Shown here one piece after another: positions 44,058-54,673 of a stretch of 64,000 nucleotides of DNA. The notes under the pieces are model-generated. The model saw nothing but the letters and a program-made list of their open reading frames with translations. It had not been told where the DNA came from and made no database searches. The position numbers and the translations under genes are program-made. This DNA is from Hyphomicrobiales bacterium (lineage in GTDB: Bacteria; Pseudomonadota; Alphaproteobacteria; Rhizobiales; NORP267): positions 138,178 through 202,177 of the forward strand of contig JAJFHA010000011.1 in assembly GCA_021775875.1 (NCBI GenBank), read 5' to 3'. Positions within the stretch are counted from its first letter, which is position 1. Each line of letters begins with the position of its first letter.

Positions 44058-45257
44058 TTGAATAAAGTGGCTGAAACGGACATTCGCAATTTCTCGATCA
44101 ATTTCGGGCCCCAGCATCCCGCCGCCCATGGGGTGCTGCGCCTGTTGCTCGAACTCGATGGCGAGGTGGTCGAGCGTGTCGACCCGCATATCGGGTTGTT
44201 GCATCGCGGCACCGAAAAACTGATCGAACAAAAAACCTATCTCCAGGCTGTGCCGTATTTCGACCGGCTCGACTATGTCGCGCCGATGAACCAGGAACAT
44301 GCCTACGCGCTGGCCGTTGAAAAACTGCTCGACATAAAAGTGCCCATGCGTGGTCAATTGATCCGCGTGCTTTATTCCGAAATTGGCCGCATCCTGTCGC
44401 ATCTGTTGAATGTCACGACGCAAGCCATGGATGTGGGCGCATTGACGCCACCACTCTGGGGCTTTGAAGAGCGCGAAAAGCTGATGGTCTTTTACGAACG
44501 TGCATCGGGTTCGCGGATGCATTCGGCATATGTGCGGCCCGGAGGTGTCCATCAGGACCTGCCGCAAGACCTGCTCGATGACATCGGTGAATTCTGCGAT
44601 CCGTTCCTGAAAGTTTGCGACGACCTTGAAGGTCTGCTAACCGACAACCGGATTTTCAAGCAGCGCAATGTGGATATCGCCATCCTTGATCTGGACGATG
44701 CCTGGGCGTGGGGCTTTTCCGGCGTCATGGTGCGCGGCTCGGGAGCTGCATGGGACCTGCGCCGCAGCCAGCCGTATGAATGTTACAGCGATCTGGAATT
44801 CGATATCCCGGTCGGCAAAAACGGCGATTGCTATGATCGGTACATCATCCGCATGGAAGAAATGCGCCAATCGGTCCGGATCATGCGCCAATGCCTGGAA
44901 AAACTGAACGGGGCAGAGGGCAAAACCGCAATTTCCAATACCGACGGCAAAATCGTTCCGCCCAAACGCGGTGAAATGAAACAATCGATGGAAGCCCTGA
45001 TCCATCACTTCAAACTGTATACCGAAGGCTATTCAGTGCCGGCTGGTGAAGTCTATGCCGCGGTTGAGGCCCCCAAGGGCGAGTTCGGTGTCTATCTGGT
45101 CTCGGATGGCAGCAACAAACCCTATCGATGCCGCATCCGCGCGCCGGGATTTGCCCATCTTCAGGCGATGGATTTCCTTTGCAAGGGCCACATGCTGGCG
45201 GACGTATCCGCCATCCTCGGCTCCCTAGATATCGTATTTGGCGAGGTGGACCGATGA
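44058..45257 (+). CDS. nuoD: NADH-quinone oxidoreductase subunit D
   Basis: NuoD (396-399 residues) forms the quinone pocket with NuoB. It opens with [21 protein letters not shown]-type sequence (landmark GPQHPAAHG), then [12 protein letters not shown], the conserved RILSHLL, and ends [10 protein letters not shown] as expected for the 49 kDa subunit. The start is either TTG at 44058, touching the thioesterase stop, or GTG at 44067, which gives the common MAETDIRNF opening; no ATG is available. It overlaps nuoE by 4 bp. Confidence 0.95.
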   Translation: MNKVAETDIRNFSINFGPQHPAAHGVLRLLLELDGEVVERVDPHIGLLHRGTEKLIEQKTYLQAVPYFDRLDYVAPMNQEHAYALAVEKLLDIKVPMRGQLIRVLYSEIGRILSHLLNVTTQAMDVGALTPPLWGFEEREKLMVFYERASGSRMHSAYVRPGGVHQDLPQDLLDDIGEFCDPFLKVCDDLEGLLTDNRIFKQRNVDIAILDLDDAWAWGFSGVMVRGSGAAWDLRRSQPYECYSDLEFDIPVGKNGDCYDRYIIRMEEMRQSVRIMRQCLEKLNGAEGKTAISNTDGKIVPPKRGEMKQSMEALIHHFKLYTEGYSVPAGEVYAAVEAPKGEFGVYLVSDGSNKPYRCRIRAPGFAHLQAMDFLCKGHMLADVSAILGSLDIVFGEVDR

Positions 45258-46222
45258 GTGTTCGGCGTCTTGATCCTGTTCAACCAGAGAGCTTTGCGTT
45301 TTCCCGCGCGAACCTTTCATGGGCGAAGGGCCAACTGAAAAAATATCCCAAAGGCAAGCAGGCCAGCGCCATCATTCCGCTGCTGTGGCGGGCGCAGGAG
45401 CAGCATGACGGCTGGTTGCCGGAACCGGCCATCCGCCATGTCGCCGATATGCTCGGGATGCCCTATATCCGAGCGCTTGAAGTTGCGACCTTTTATACGA
45501 TGTTCAATCTGTCACCGGTGGGCGAGCATTTCGTCCAGCTTTGCGGCACGACGCCCTGCATGTTGTGCGGGTCAGGCGATCTGATCGACGTTTGCAAAAA
45601 GGTCATCGGGCCTGAAAACACAGTCACCGCCGACGGCAAATTGTCGTGGATGGAAGTTGAATGCCTGGGGGCTTGCGTCAACGCGCCCATGGCGCAGGTC
45701 AATAAAGATTATTATGAAGACCTGACGGCGGAGAATTTTGAACAAATCCTCGCCGATCTTCGCGCCGGGAAAAAGGTAAAACCGGGCCCGCAAAATAGCC
45801 GTCATGCGTCGGAGCCGATGGGCGGTGCGACAACCTTGCTGGACCCTTCGCTCTATAATGGCAAGGGACGCAGCAAGAGCGCTACGTCGCGGACCCGCAA
45901 AGCACCGACCGCCAAAACCAAATCCCCCAAGGCGAGCGCAACCGCTGCACCTAAATTAATGAAAACACCACGCAAAGCCGGTGCTGATGATTTAAAAATG
46001 ATCGCCGGTGTCGGTCCCAAAATCGAAGGCATTCTGAACGGCCTCGGTGTTTTCCATTTTGATCAGGTGTCCAAGTGGAAACGCGCCGAAGTGGCCTGGG
46101 TCGACGAGCAACTGAAATTCAAGGGGCGGATTGATCGCGAAGACTGGATCAAACAGGCAAAGGCACTCGCCAAGGGAGGCGAAGCGGAATATGTCAAAGT
46201 CTTCGGTAAGAAGCCCCGATGA
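45254..46222 (+). CDS. nuoE: NADH-quinone oxidoreductase subunit E with C-terminal helix-hairpin-helix extension
   Basis: The thioredoxin-like [2Fe-2S] NuoE domain fills residues 1-180: [22 protein letters not shown], and the second cysteine pair in [13 protein letters not shown] Lys/Ala/Pro/Thr-rich linker follows (about 200-245), and then a 70-residue domain beginning [20 protein letters not shown], a helix-hairpin-helix type fold. Total length is 322, about twice that of E. coli NuoE. Such extensions occur in other alphaproteobacteria; the function is unknown. The start overlaps nuoD (ATGA). Confidence 0.94.
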   Translation: MSVRRLDPVQPESFAFSRANLSWAKGQLKKYPKGKQASAIIPLLWRAQEQHDGWLPEPAIRHVADMLGMPYIRALEVATFYTMFNLSPVGEHFVQLCGTTPCMLCGSGDLIDVCKKVIGPENTVTADGKLSWMEVECLGACVNAPMAQVNKDYYEDLTAENFEQILADLRAGKKVKPGPQNSRHASEPMGGATTLLDPSLYNGKGRSKSATSRTRKAPTAKTKSPKASATAAPKLMKTPRKAGADDLKMIAGVGPKIEGILNGLGVFHFDQVSKWKRAEVAWVDEQLKFKGRIDREDWIKQAKALAKGGEAEYVKVFGKKPR

Positions 46223-46241
46223 ACAGGTTGGGTAAAATAAT

Positions 46242-46472
46242 ATGCTGAACCGGATCAAAAACATGACCCTTTGCGGCCAGATGAGCGCGATCACAATCGT
46301 ACTGGCGCTATGCGCCGCGCTTGGTGTTGCGGCTTGGACCGGAGAAAGTGCTGGGTTGAAACTGGCGGCTGCGGTCGCCCTTGTAGGCGGAATGGGTTTG
46401 TTGTTTGAGTTTTTAGGGCCAAAGCCCAACCACCCGGATAATGCGGATACGGAGCGGAAACATGCTGGCTGA
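46242..46472 (+). CDS. Small membrane protein between nuoE and nuoF
   Basis: The predicted 76-residue protein has two hydrophobic segments (about residues 15-32 and 38-58) and a short polar, charged C-terminus ([17 protein letters not shown]). The start is the ATG at 46242, 19 bp after nuoE. Its last 11 bases overlap the nuoF start at 46462, so it is translated with the operon. No family is recognised; it may be an accessory or assembly factor of complex I, or simply a passenger. Confidence 0.6.
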   Translation: MLNRIKNMTLCGQMSAITIVLALCAALGVAAWTGESAGLKLAAAVALVGGMGLLFEFLGPKPNHPDNADTERKHAG

Positions 46473-47769
46473 TAAAGACCGCATTTTCACAAACCTTTAC
46501 GGGTTGCAGGATGTCGGCTTGAAAGCCGCTATGATGCGCGGCACCTGGGACGGCACCAAAAAGTTTATCGACCAGGGCCACGACTGGATCGTTGACCAGG
46601 TCAAGGAATCCGGTTTGCGTGGGCGCGGCGGAGCAGGGTTCCCGACCGGTCTCAAATGGTCGTTCATGCCAAAAGAATCCGACGGTCGGCCAAACTATCT
46701 GGTGGTCAATGCTGACGAATCTGAACCCGGCACCTGCAAGGACCGGGATATCATGCGTCACGACCCCCATGTGCTGGTCGAAGGCTGCCTGATCGCGTCT
46801 TTCGCGATGCGTGCTCATACCTGTTACATCTATATACGCGGTGAATTCATCCGCGAGCGCGAAGCCCTGCAACGCGCCATCGATGAAGCCTACGACGCCA
46901 ACCTGATCGGCAAGAACAACAAGCATGGCTGGGATTTCGACCTCTATCTCTGCCACGGCGCTGGCGCATATATTTGCGGCGAAGAAACCGCTTTGCTCGA
47001 AAGCCTCGAAGGCAAAAAGGGTATGCCGCGCCTGAAACCGCCGTTTCCCGCTAACGTCGGCCTCTATGGTGCGCCGACCACGGTCAACAACGTGGAATCT
47101 ATCGCCGTCACACCGACAATTTTGCGCCGTGGCCCAAGCTGGTTCTCCGGCCTTGGCCGCCCCAACAATGTGGGGACCAAGTTGTTCTGCATCTCCGGCC
47201 ACGTCAACAACCGCTGTAATGTGGAAGAAGAAATGGGCATCACGCTGCGCGAATTGCTTGAAAAACACGCCGGTGGCGTGCGCGGCGGCTGGGACAATAT
47301 GCTGGCAGTTATCCCCGGCGGGTCTTCGGTGCGCTGTTTGCCGGGGGATACCTGCAACGACCTGCACATGGATTTTGATTCCCTGTCGGCGTTGAAATCC
47401 GGCCTCGGAACGGCGGCTGTGATTGTCATGGACAAATCCACCGACATCGTTCGAGCAATCGCGCGGCTGGCGCGTTTCTACAAGCACGAAAGCTGCGGAC
47501 AATGCACCCCGTGCCGCGAAGGCACCGGTTGGATGTGGCGGGTGCTGACCCGGATGGCCGAAGGACGCGCTGAAAAGCGCGAAATCGATATGCTGCTGGA
47601 GGTTAGCAAACAGGTGGAAGGCCACACGATCTGTGCGCTTGGCGACGCCGCCGCATGGCCGGTTCAGGGCCTGATTACCCATTTTCGCCACGAGATTGAA
47701 GCCCGTATCGACGCCTATGCCGCCAACCCGGACCACGACGGCGCGGTCACTATGCAGGCGGCGGAATAG
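46462..47769 (+). CDS. nuoF: NADH-quinone oxidoreductase subunit F
   Basis: NuoF (435 residues) binds NADH, FMN and the [4Fe-4S] cluster N3. The NADH-site motif [16 protein letters not shown] is near residue 50, the FMN-site [13 protein letters not shown] near residue 83, [19 protein letters not shown] near residue 170, and the cluster ligands in [12 protein letters not shown] near residue 343. The frame runs upstream to 46441; GGAG at 46451-46454 selects the ATG at 46462, which lies inside the preceding small gene. Confidence 0.97.
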   Translation: MLADKDRIFTNLYGLQDVGLKAAMMRGTWDGTKKFIDQGHDWIVDQVKESGLRGRGGAGFPTGLKWSFMPKESDGRPNYLVVNADESEPGTCKDRDIMRHDPHVLVEGCLIASFAMRAHTCYIYIRGEFIREREALQRAIDEAYDANLIGKNNKHGWDFDLYLCHGAGAYICGEETALLESLEGKKGMPRLKPPFPANVGLYGAPTTVNNVESIAVTPTILRRGPSWFSGLGRPNNVGTKLFCISGHVNNRCNVEEEMGITLRELLEKHAGGVRGGWDNMLAVIPGGSSVRCLPGDTCNDLHMDFDSLSALKSGLGTAAVIVMDKSTDIVRAIARLARFYKHESCGQCTPCREGTGWMWRVLTRMAEGRAEKREIDMLLEVSKQVEGHTICALGDAAAWPVQGLITHFRHEIEARIDAYAANPDHDGAVTMQAAE

Positions 47770-47811
47770 GCGATGTATAAGTTGCGACCAGACAATAGAG
47801 GTGAGGGCTAG

Positions 47812-49929
47812 ATGCCGACACTGAAAATTAACGGCTCGGAAATCGAGGTCCCGGACGGCATCACGCTGCTACAGGCGTGCGAGATGGCCGGTGCCGAGGT
47901 GCCGCGTTTCTGCTATCACGAACGCTTGTCGATTGCTGGCAATTGCCGCATGTGCCTGGTTGAATGGGTGGGTGCGCCAAAGCCGCAAGCATCCTGTGCG
48001 CTATCGGTCAATGATCTGCGCCCGAACCGCGATGGCTCTCCGGCTGAAATCCGTACCGATTCCGAAGTCGTGAAAAAAGCCCGCGAAGGCGTGATGGAAT
48101 TTCTGCTTATCAATCACCCGCTTGATTGCCCGATTTGCGATCAGGGTGGGGAATGCGATTTGCAGGACCAGGCCATGTCTTACGGCGTAGATGCGTCGCG
48201 GTATGCTGAGAATAAACGCGCGGTCGAAGAAAAAGATATCGGCGCTCTGGTGAAAACCACCATGACCCGCTGCATCCATTGTACCCGCTGCATCCGGTTC
48301 GTGACCGAAATTGCCGGTGTTCCGGAACTCGGTGCCACCGGGCGCGGCGAAGATATGGAAATCACCACCTATCTTGAAAAAGCCATGTCGTCTGAATTGC
48401 AGGGCAACGTGATTGACCTTTGCCCGGTTGGTGCGCTGACGTCGAAACCATACGCTTTCAGCGCCCGTCCATGGGAATTGCACAAGACCGAAACCATCGA
48501 CGTAATGGACGCGGTCGGCAGTAATATCCGCATTGATACAAGGGGCCGCGAAGTCATGCGGGTCATGCCGCGCCTTCACGAAGACATCAACGAGGAATGG
48601 ATTTCCGACAAGAGCCGCTTCATCTGGGACGGCTTGCGCAGCCAGCGCCTCGACCAGCCGTATGTCCGCAAGGGCGGGAAACTGGAACCGGCTTCATGGC
48701 AAGAAGCGTTCGCAGCAATCGCAAAAGCGGTATCAGGCACCAAGCCCGAAAAAATGGCAGCGATTGCCGGAGATTTATCAGCAGCCGAAGATATGTTCGC
48801 CCTCAAGGGCCTGATGGACAATCTGGGCGTGGCAAATATCGATTGCCGTCAGGATGGCGCCAGGCTGGACCCGGCACTGGGTCGCAGCAGCTACATTTTC
48901 AATTCAACAATCGCTGGCATCGAAGACGCCGATTGCCTGTTGCTGGTTGGCTGCAACCCGCGCTTTGAAGCGGCTATGCTCAACGCGCGGATCAGAAAAC
49001 GCTGGTTGCGAGGCGATTTCCCGGTCGGCGTGATTGGCGGCCTGAGTGATGGCGCCAATACCGATTTAACCTATGATTTCGAATATTTAGGTGCGGGACC
49101 GGAATCATTGTCTGAGGTTCGCTCGGGCAAACATTCTTTCTTCAAGAAACTCAAATCTGCCAAGAAACCCATGATCGTTATCGGTCAGGGCGCGTTGGCA
49201 CGAAAAGACGGCGCGACGGTGCTGAGCGCCGTTGCCACGTTGGCTGTGGCCTGCGGCGCGGTTGGCCCGAATTGGAACGGTTTCAACATCTTGCATAATG
49301 CCGCCGGGCGCGTTGCCGGGCTCGATCTGGGATTCGTACCGGGCGAGAATGGCCGTGACATGGAAGCTATTGTGACAGGAGCGATGGCTGGCGAAATTGA
49401 TTTCATTTATCTGCTGGGCGCAGATGAAATTCCAGGCGACCGGTTCGGCAAGGCATTTGTTGTCTATCAGGGCACCCATGGCGATCAGGGAGCCCATCGC
49501 GCTGACGTAATTTTGCCGGGCGCTGCCTACACCGAAAAAAGCGGCACCTACGTGAATACAGAGGGCCGCGCCCAAATGGCTAACCGAGGCGCATTCCCGC
49601 CGGGCGATGCTCGCGAGGATTGGGCCATATTGCGAGCGCTCTCGGACGTTCTGGACGCAACATTGCCTTATGACAGCCTCAGCCAATTGCGCACGGCGAT
49701 GTTCGAAGCCGTGCCGCATTTTGCAAGGATCGAGCAGATCGAACCTGGACAACCGGAAGATATCGGCCGCATTGCCAAAATCGGTGGCAGGCTTGGCAAA
49801 AGCCTGTTTGAAAGTGCGGTCAGGGATTTCTACATGACCAACCCGATTTGTCGGGCCAGCCGGATCATGGCCGGCCAAAGCGCGGCAAAGGCTGCTGAAC
49901 GCGGGGAGGCGACCGGAACCGATGGCTGA
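47812..49929 (+). CDS. nuoG: NADH-quinone oxidoreductase subunit G
   Basis: NuoG (705 residues) carries the chain of Fe-S clusters. A plant-type [2Fe-2S] domain comes first ([20 protein letters not shown]), then the His/Cys ligands of N5 ([15 protein letters not shown]), a [4Fe-4S] ferredoxin motif ([10 protein letters not shown]) and a molybdopterin-oxidoreductase-like C-terminal half that has lost its metal site. The length is that of the short, mitochondrial-like NuoG of alphaproteobacteria. The start is the ATG at 47812, 42 bp after nuoF. It overlaps nuoH by 8 bp. Confidence 0.96.
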   Translation: MPTLKINGSEIEVPDGITLLQACEMAGAEVPRFCYHERLSIAGNCRMCLVEWVGAPKPQASCALSVNDLRPNRDGSPAEIRTDSEVVKKAREGVMEFLLINHPLDCPICDQGGECDLQDQAMSYGVDASRYAENKRAVEEKDIGALVKTTMTRCIHCTRCIRFVTEIAGVPELGATGRGEDMEITTYLEKAMSSELQGNVIDLCPVGALTSKPYAFSARPWELHKTETIDVMDAVGSNIRIDTRGREVMRVMPRLHEDINEEWISDKSRFIWDGLRSQRLDQPYVRKGGKLEPASWQEAFAAIAKAVSGTKPEKMAAIAGDLSAAEDMFALKGLMDNLGVANIDCRQDGARLDPALGRSSYIFNSTIAGIEDADCLLLVGCNPRFEAAMLNARIRKRWLRGDFPVGVIGGLSDGANTDLTYDFEYLGAGPESLSEVRSGKHSFFKKLKSAKKPMIVIGQGALARKDGATVLSAVATLAVACGAVGPNWNGFNILHNAAGRVAGLDLGFVPGENGRDMEAIVTGAMAGEIDFIYLLGADEIPGDRFGKAFVVYQGTHGDQGAHRADVILPGAAYTEKSGTYVNTEGRAQMANRGAFPPGDAREDWAILRALSDVLDATLPYDSLSQLRTAMFEAVPHFARIEQIEPGQPEDIGRIAKIGGRLGKSLFESAVRDFYMTNPICRASRIMAGQSAAKAAERGEATGTDG

Positions 49930-50986
49930 ATTCTTCGCGATTTACGTCTGGCCGGCCTTGATCATTGCGGGTCAAAGCGTCCTGCTTATGGCGGTGTTGC
50001 TGGTGATAATTGCGTTCCTGCTGTACGCAGATCGCAAGATCTGGGCTGCGGTGCAAATGCGCCGGGGGCCGAACGTGGTCGGCCCCTTCGGCTTGCTGCA
50101 ATCCTTCGCTGATTTGCTGAAATTTGTTTTCAAAGAACCAATCATTCCATCAAGCGCCAACAAGGGCGTTTTCCTGCTTGCCCCGATTATAACTACCATT
50201 TTGGCGCTTTCGGCCTGGGCCGTAATGCCAGTTGGTGAATGGATCGACGGCACCACATTGGTTGTCGCTGATATCAATGTGGGCATCCTTTATATTTTTG
50301 CGATCTCCTCCCTTGGTGTCTACGGCGTCATCATGGGTGGGTGGGCCTCCAATTCCAAATACGCGTTCCTCGGCGCACTGCGCTCGGCGGCGCAAATGAT
50401 TTCCTACGAAGTCTCAATCGGCTTTGTCATTATCACCGTGCTGCTCTGTGTTGGGTCCCTGAATATGACAGACATTGTCGCGGCGCAGGAAAGCGGCCTT
50501 GCCGACTGGCTCGGGATCCCCTGGGCAAGTTTCCTGAACTGGTTCTGGCTGCCGTTATTCCCGATGTTCGTGGTTTTCTTCATCTCGGCGCTGGCGGAGA
50601 CCAACCGTCCGCCATTTGATCTGCCTGAAGCAGAATCTGAATTGGTCGCAGGCTTCATGGTCGAATATTCTTCGACCCCGTATTTGCTGTTCATGCTTGC
50701 GGAATATGTTGCGATCATCCTCATGTGTGCGCTCATGACAACGCTCTTCATGGGCGGGTGGATGCCGCCGCTGGATGTGGTGCCGTTCACCTGGATACCG
50801 GGCCTGATCTGGTTTGTGATCAAGGTTTGCATGGTCTTCTTCATGATCTCGATGGTGAAGGCGATGGTGCCACGCTATCGCTATGATCAATTGATGCGGC
50901 TCGGGTGGAAAGTCTTCCTGCCGCTCTCGCTGTTCATGGTCGCGGCCGTTGGCTTCGTGCTTCAGATCACGGGGTGGGCGCCATGA
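49922..50986 (+). CDS. nuoH: NADH-quinone oxidoreductase subunit H
   Basis: NuoH (354 residues, about eight helices) links the quinone chamber to the proton channels. Diagnostic sequences are [19 protein letters not shown] near residue 45, the acidic loop [26 protein letters not shown] (landmark [11 protein letters not shown] near 230) and the C-terminal [17 protein letters not shown]. Its stop overlaps the start of an inserted small gene (ATGATG at 50983-50988) rather than nuoI. Confidence 0.97.
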   Translation: MAEFFAIYVWPALIIAGQSVLLMAVLLVIIAFLLYADRKIWAAVQMRRGPNVVGPFGLLQSFADLLKFVFKEPIIPSSANKGVFLLAPIITTILALSAWAVMPVGEWIDGTTLVVADINVGILYIFAISSLGVYGVIMGGWASNSKYAFLGALRSAAQMISYEVSIGFVIITVLLCVGSLNMTDIVAAQESGLADWLGIPWASFLNWFWLPLFPMFVVFFISALAETNRPPFDLPEAESELVAGFMVEYSSTPYLLFMLAEYVAIILMCALMTTLFMGGWMPPLDVVPFTWIPGLIWFVIKVCMVFFMISMVKAMVPRYRYDQLMRLGWKVFLPLSLFMVAAVGFVLQITGWAP

Positions 50987-51252
50987 TGCAACAATTATTT
51001 GGCAGCTATGCCTTCGCTGGTGGAACGCTTTTCCTGATCCTCGGATTGGTAGATTACGCTGTTGTGGTGCATTACATGTTTCCCAAAATCGAGGCCGCCC
51101 GGAACAAAAAAATTGCAGAAGGCGATACTGAATTGGCAGGGATGAATTCGATTGAGAAAATCAGAACGATTCTGATGGTGATGTGTTTCATTGTATTCCC
51201 GGCAGTGGGCTATTGGATCGGCCCGCAATTGCTGCCGGCGCTGGGTTTATAG
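50983..51252 (+). CDS. Small two-helix membrane protein inserted between nuoH and nuoI
   Basis: The predicted 89-residue protein has a hydrophobic segment at about 10-29 ([20 protein letters not shown]), a charged middle ([19 protein letters not shown]) and a second helix at about 62-80 ([19 protein letters not shown]). The ATG at 50983 overlaps the nuoH stop, and nuoI starts 9 bp after its stop, so it is firmly embedded in the operon. I recognise no complex I subunit or other family in it. Membrane topology and position suggest an accessory factor of complex I, which is inference only. Confidence 0.65.
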   Translation: MMQQLFGSYAFAGGTLFLILGLVDYAVVVHYMFPKIEAARNKKIAEGDTELAGMNSIEKIRTILMVMCFIVFPAVGYWIGPQLLPALGL

Positions 51253-51261
51253 GAGGCGATG

Positions 51262-51750
51262 ATGAGAATTGGACAAACAATCAATGCGTTGTTTCTCAAG
51301 GAGTTCGTTTCCGCATTTTTTCTTGCCATGCGCTATTTTTTCGCGCCGAAAGCAACGCTGAATTACCCCTTTGAGAAGGGGCCGTTGAGCCCTCGTTTTC
51401 GTGGCGAACATGCCCTGCGCCGTTACCCGAACGGGGAAGAGCGCTGCATCGCTTGCAAATTGTGCGAAGCTATTTGCCCGGCGCAAGCGATTACGATTGA
51501 AGCAGCACCTCGCGGCAACGACAATACGAGGCGCACCACGCGCTACGATATCGACATGGTCAAATGCATCTATTGCGGCTTTTGCCAGGAGGCATGTCCG
51601 GTTGATGCGATTGTCGAAGGACCAAATTTCGAGTTTGCCGTGGAGACCCGCGAAGAGCTCTATTATGACAAAGTCCGCCTGTTGGAAAATGGCGACAGGT
51701 GGGAACGTGAAATCGCACAAAATATCGCACTAGATGCGCCGTATCGCTAA
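51262..51750 (+). CDS. nuoI: NADH-quinone oxidoreductase subunit I
   Basis: NuoI (162 residues) carries clusters N6a and N6b. The two [4Fe-4S] motifs are [15 protein letters not shown] near residue 59 and [15 protein letters not shown] near residue 98, and the N-terminal amphipathic region ([20 protein letters not shown]) is typical. Two ATGs stand side by side (51259 and 51262); AGGAGG at 51251-51256 is better spaced from the second. Confidence 0.97.
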   Translation: MRIGQTINALFLKEFVSAFFLAMRYFFAPKATLNYPFEKGPLSPRFRGEHALRRYPNGEERCIACKLCEAICPAQAITIEAAPRGNDNTRRTTRYDIDMVKCIYCGFCQEACPVDAIVEGPNFEFAVETREELYYDKVRLLENGDRWEREIAQNIALDAPYR

Positions 51751-51812
51751 AGATCGCTCAGGATATAAACAATGTCAGATATGAAACAGCAAGGAACGGA
51801 AGGGATGATCCA

Positions 51813-52421
51813 ATGACGGTCGCCGCATTGTTCTTCTATATGTTTTCGGCTGGCATAATCGGGTCCGCCTTTATGGTAATTTCAGCCCGTAACCCGGTCC
51901 ATGCCGTATTGTTCCTGATCCTTGCATTCTTCAACGGCGCAGGAATTTTCCTGCTATTGGGGGCTGAATTCCTGGCCATGATCCTGGTCATTGTCTATGT
52001 GGGCGCGGTCGCGGTTCTGTTCCTGTTTGTCGTCATGATGCTGGATGTGGATTTCGCCGAGCTTAAACAGGGCGTGCTGCAATATCTGCCCATCGGCGCT
52101 CTGATCGGCCTGTTGCTTTTCATAGAACTGGTGATGGTGCTTGGCGGCTGGGTAATTTCACCGGAAGTGGTGCGGGTTGTTGAAACGCCAATGGTTGAGG
52201 GTATGGAAAATACCGAGGCCATCGGACGACTGCTCTACACCAAATACGTTTATCTGTTCCAGACCGCAGGCATGATTTTGCTGGTGGCGATGATTGGCGC
52301 GATTGTTCTGACGCTGCATCATAAGCCCGGTGTTCGGCGTCAGAATATCGCCGATCAGGTGGCGCGCGATCCGAAGACAGCTGTGGAGCTGCGCGATGTC
52401 AAACCAGGGCAGGGGGTCTGA
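51813..52421 (+). CDS. nuoJ: NADH-quinone oxidoreductase subunit J
   Basis: NuoJ (202 residues) is a five-helix membrane subunit next to the quinone site. The conserved third-helix region [26 protein letters not shown] (landmarks GAEFLAM and [11 protein letters not shown], about 47-72) is clear. The C-terminal 35 residues are polar and basic. nuoK begins 2 bp after the stop. Confidence 0.95.
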   Translation: MTVAALFFYMFSAGIIGSAFMVISARNPVHAVLFLILAFFNGAGIFLLLGAEFLAMILVIVYVGAVAVLFLFVVMMLDVDFAELKQGVLQYLPIGALIGLLLFIELVMVLGGWVISPEVVRVVETPMVEGMENTEAIGRLLYTKYVYLFQTAGMILLVAMIGAIVLTLHHKPGVRRQNIADQVARDPKTAVELRDVKPGQGV

Positions 52422-52423
52422 TC

Positions 52424-52732
52424 ATGGAAATCGGTCTCGGACATTTCCTCACTGTTGCAGCGATCCTGTTCACGCTGGGAATTTTTGGCATCTTCCTCAA
52501 TCGCCGGAACGTCATCGTCATCCTGATGTCGATTGAATTGATGCTATTGGCGGTGAATATCAATCTGGTCGCTTTTTCAAGCTTCCTTGGGGATCTTACC
52601 GGTCAGGTTTTTGCGCTCTTCGTGCTCACGGTCGCTGCTGGCGAAGCAGCCATCGGCCTTGCCATCCTTGTTGTTTATTTCCGAAACCGCGGGTCGATCG
52701 CGGTTGAAGATATTTCGTCGATGAAAGGGTAG
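52424..52732 (+). CDS. nuoK: NADH-quinone oxidoreductase subunit K
   Basis: NuoK (102 residues, three helices) has the two conserved membrane glutamates: one in [14 protein letters not shown] near residue 36 and one in [15 protein letters not shown] near residue 72. Length is standard. It is spaced 2 bp from nuoJ and abuts the nuoL start region. Confidence 0.96.
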   Translation: MEIGLGHFLTVAAILFTLGIFGIFLNRRNVIVILMSIELMLLAVNINLVAFSSFLGDLTGQVFALFVLTVAAGEAAIGLAILVVYFRNRGSIAVEDISSMKG

Positions 52733-52738
52733 GTGGCC

Positions 52739-54673
52739 ATGTATAACGCAATCGTATTCCTGCCCCTTATCGGAGCCCTGATCGCCGGGTTTTTTGGCCG
52801 CGCCATTGGCGCCAAAGCGTCTGAATATGTAACCTGCGGACTATTGACGATTTCTGCTATCCTGTCATGGGTTGCATTTTTCCAGGTATCCCAGGGCGAT
52901 GCGCCCGGCATCGTGCATGTGATGACTTGGTTTAATTCAGGCAATCTGCAAGTCGATTGGGCTTTCAAGATCGATACCCTCACAGTGGTGATGCTGGTTG
53001 TCGTCAACACCGTATCCGCCCTGGTTCACTGGTATTCGATTGGCTATATGAGCCACGACCCGCACCGGTCCCGCTTCTTTGCCTATTTGTCGCTGTTCAC
53101 CTTCTCCATGTTGATGCTGGTGACGGCCAGCAACCTGCTGCAGATGTTCTTTGGCTGGGAAGGCGTTGGCCTGGCATCCTATCTGCTGATCGGCTTCTGG
53201 TACACGCGCCCCGCCGCCAACGCCGCAGCGATCAAAGCGTTTGTTGTAAACCGGGTTGGTGACTTTGGCTTTGCGATTGGTATTTTCGCGGTCTTCTTGA
53301 TTTTCGGCTCCATCGATCTGGAAACCATTTTCGCCAATGCCGAAGAATTATCCGGCCAGACCTTTACCTTCCTCTCCTGGGAGGTGGATATCCTGACCAC
53401 TATCTGCCTGTTGTTGTTTATGGGTGCGATGGGCAAATCGGCGCAATTCATGCTGCACACCTGGTTGCCGGACGCCATGGAAGGCCCGACCCCGGTTTCC
53501 GCGCTGATCCACGCCGCTACAATGGTAACGGCGGGTGTCTTTATGGTGGCGCGGCTGTCTCCGATTTTCGAACAAGCCCCCGATGCGATGGCGTTCGTGA
53601 CCGTGGTTGGCGCAACAACCGCGTTCTTTGCAGCCAGCGTCGGCTTGGTCCAGAACGATATCAAACGGGTGATCGCCTATTCAACTTGTTCTCAGCTCGG
53701 CTACATGTTTGTAGCGCTCGGCGTCGGGGCATTTGGCGCTGGTATGTTCCATCTCTTTACGCATGCCTTTTTCAAGGCGCTTTTGTTCCTCGGTTCAGGC
53801 TCGGTGATCCATGCCATGTCGGATGAACAGGATATGCGGCGCATGGGCGGGTTACGAAAGCTGATCCCGGTGACCTATCTGATGATGGTAATCGGTACTC
53901 TGGCGCTGACCGGGTTCCCGTTCACGGCTGGGTATTTCTCGAAAGACGCGATTATTGAATCTGCATTTGCAGCCCATTCTGGCGTCGGTACTTACGCTTT
54001 CTACATGACCATAATTGCAGCACTCTTCACCGCATTCTATTCGTGGCGGCTGATCTTCATGACCTTCCATGGCCGCTCCCGTGCGGATGCTGAAGTGCTT
54101 GATCATGTGCATGAATCGCCTTTTTCCATGTTGGTGCCGTTATTCATTCTGGCAGGCGGCGCGCTGGCGGCGGGAATTTTGTTCCACGATCAGTTTATCG
54201 GCCATGGGATCGAACTTTTCTGGCGTGATTCTCTGGCTGATTTCGGTGGTGCTCATATCATTGAAGCGATGCATCATGTACCCGCCTGGGTTCCCTGGAG
54301 CCCGACTGTGATGATGGTAATTGGCGTGTTTTTCGCATGGCTGTTCTATATCCGAAATCCATCTATTCCAGCCGGTCTGGCGAAGCAGCATCAGCCGCTT
54401 TATCAGTTCCTGCTCAATAAATGGTATTTCGACGAATTGTACGAATTCCTGTTTGTCCGCCCGGCGAAGCGGTTGGGTCATTTCTTGTGGAAACGCGGCG
54501 ATGGCTGGCTGATCGACGGTTTCGGTCCGGACGGAATTTCCGCCCGTGTGCTTGATGTCACCCGCAATATGGTGCGTTTGCAAACCGGATTTCTTTATCA
54601 TTATGCCTTTGCGATGATGATCGGCGTTGCCGCTCTGATCACCTGGTACATGTTCTGGGGGAGCGCCCGATAA
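52739..54673 (+). CDS. nuoL: NADH-quinone oxidoreductase subunit L
   Basis: NuoL (644 residues) is the distal antiporter-like subunit of complex I with about sixteen helices. Landmarks are [18 protein letters not shown] near residue 140 with the essential Glu, [32 protein letters not shown] (landmark [13 protein letters not shown]) and [19 protein letters not shown] at 52733 is also in frame directly after the nuoK stop; I use the ATG at 52739, which gives [13 protein letters not shown]. The stop overlaps the nuoM start by 1 bp. Confidence 0.96.
   Translation: MYNAIVFLPLIGALIAGFFGRAIGAKASEYVTCGLLTISAILSWVAFFQVSQGDAPGIVHVMTWFNSGNLQVDWAFKIDTLTVVMLVVVNTVSALVHWYSIGYMSHDPHRSRFFAYLSLFTFSMLMLVTASNLLQMFFGWEGVGLASYLLIGFWYTRPAANAAAIKAFVVNRVGDFGFAIGIFAVFLIFGSIDLETIFANAEELSGQTFTFLSWEVDILTTICLLLFMGAMGKSAQFMLHTWLPDAMEGPTPVSALIHAATMVTAGVFMVARLSPIFEQAPDAMAFVTVVGATTAFFAASVGLVQNDIKRVIAYSTCSQLGYMFVALGVGAFGAGMFHLFTHAFFKALLFLGSGSVIHAMSDEQDMRRMGGLRKLIPVTYLMMVIGTLALTGFPFTAGYFSKDAIIESAFAAHSGVGTYAFYMTIIAALFTAFYSWRLIFMTFHGRSRADAEVLDHVHESPFSMLVPLFILAGGALAAGILFHDQFIGHGIELFWRDSLADFGGAHIIEAMHHVPAWVPWSPTVMMVIGVFFAWLFYIRNPSIPAGLAKQHQPLYQFLLNKWYFDELYEFLFVRPAKRLGHFLWKRGDGWLIDGFGPDGISARVLDVTRNMVRLQTGFLYHYAFAMMIGVAALITWYMFWGSAR

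Noticed and set aside
46291-47736. 481-codon minus-strand frame across nuoF
   Set aside because: It is an antisense shadow of nuoF, whose protein is fully recognisable with all cofactor motifs; the antisense product is His/Ala/Gly-rich with no domain.
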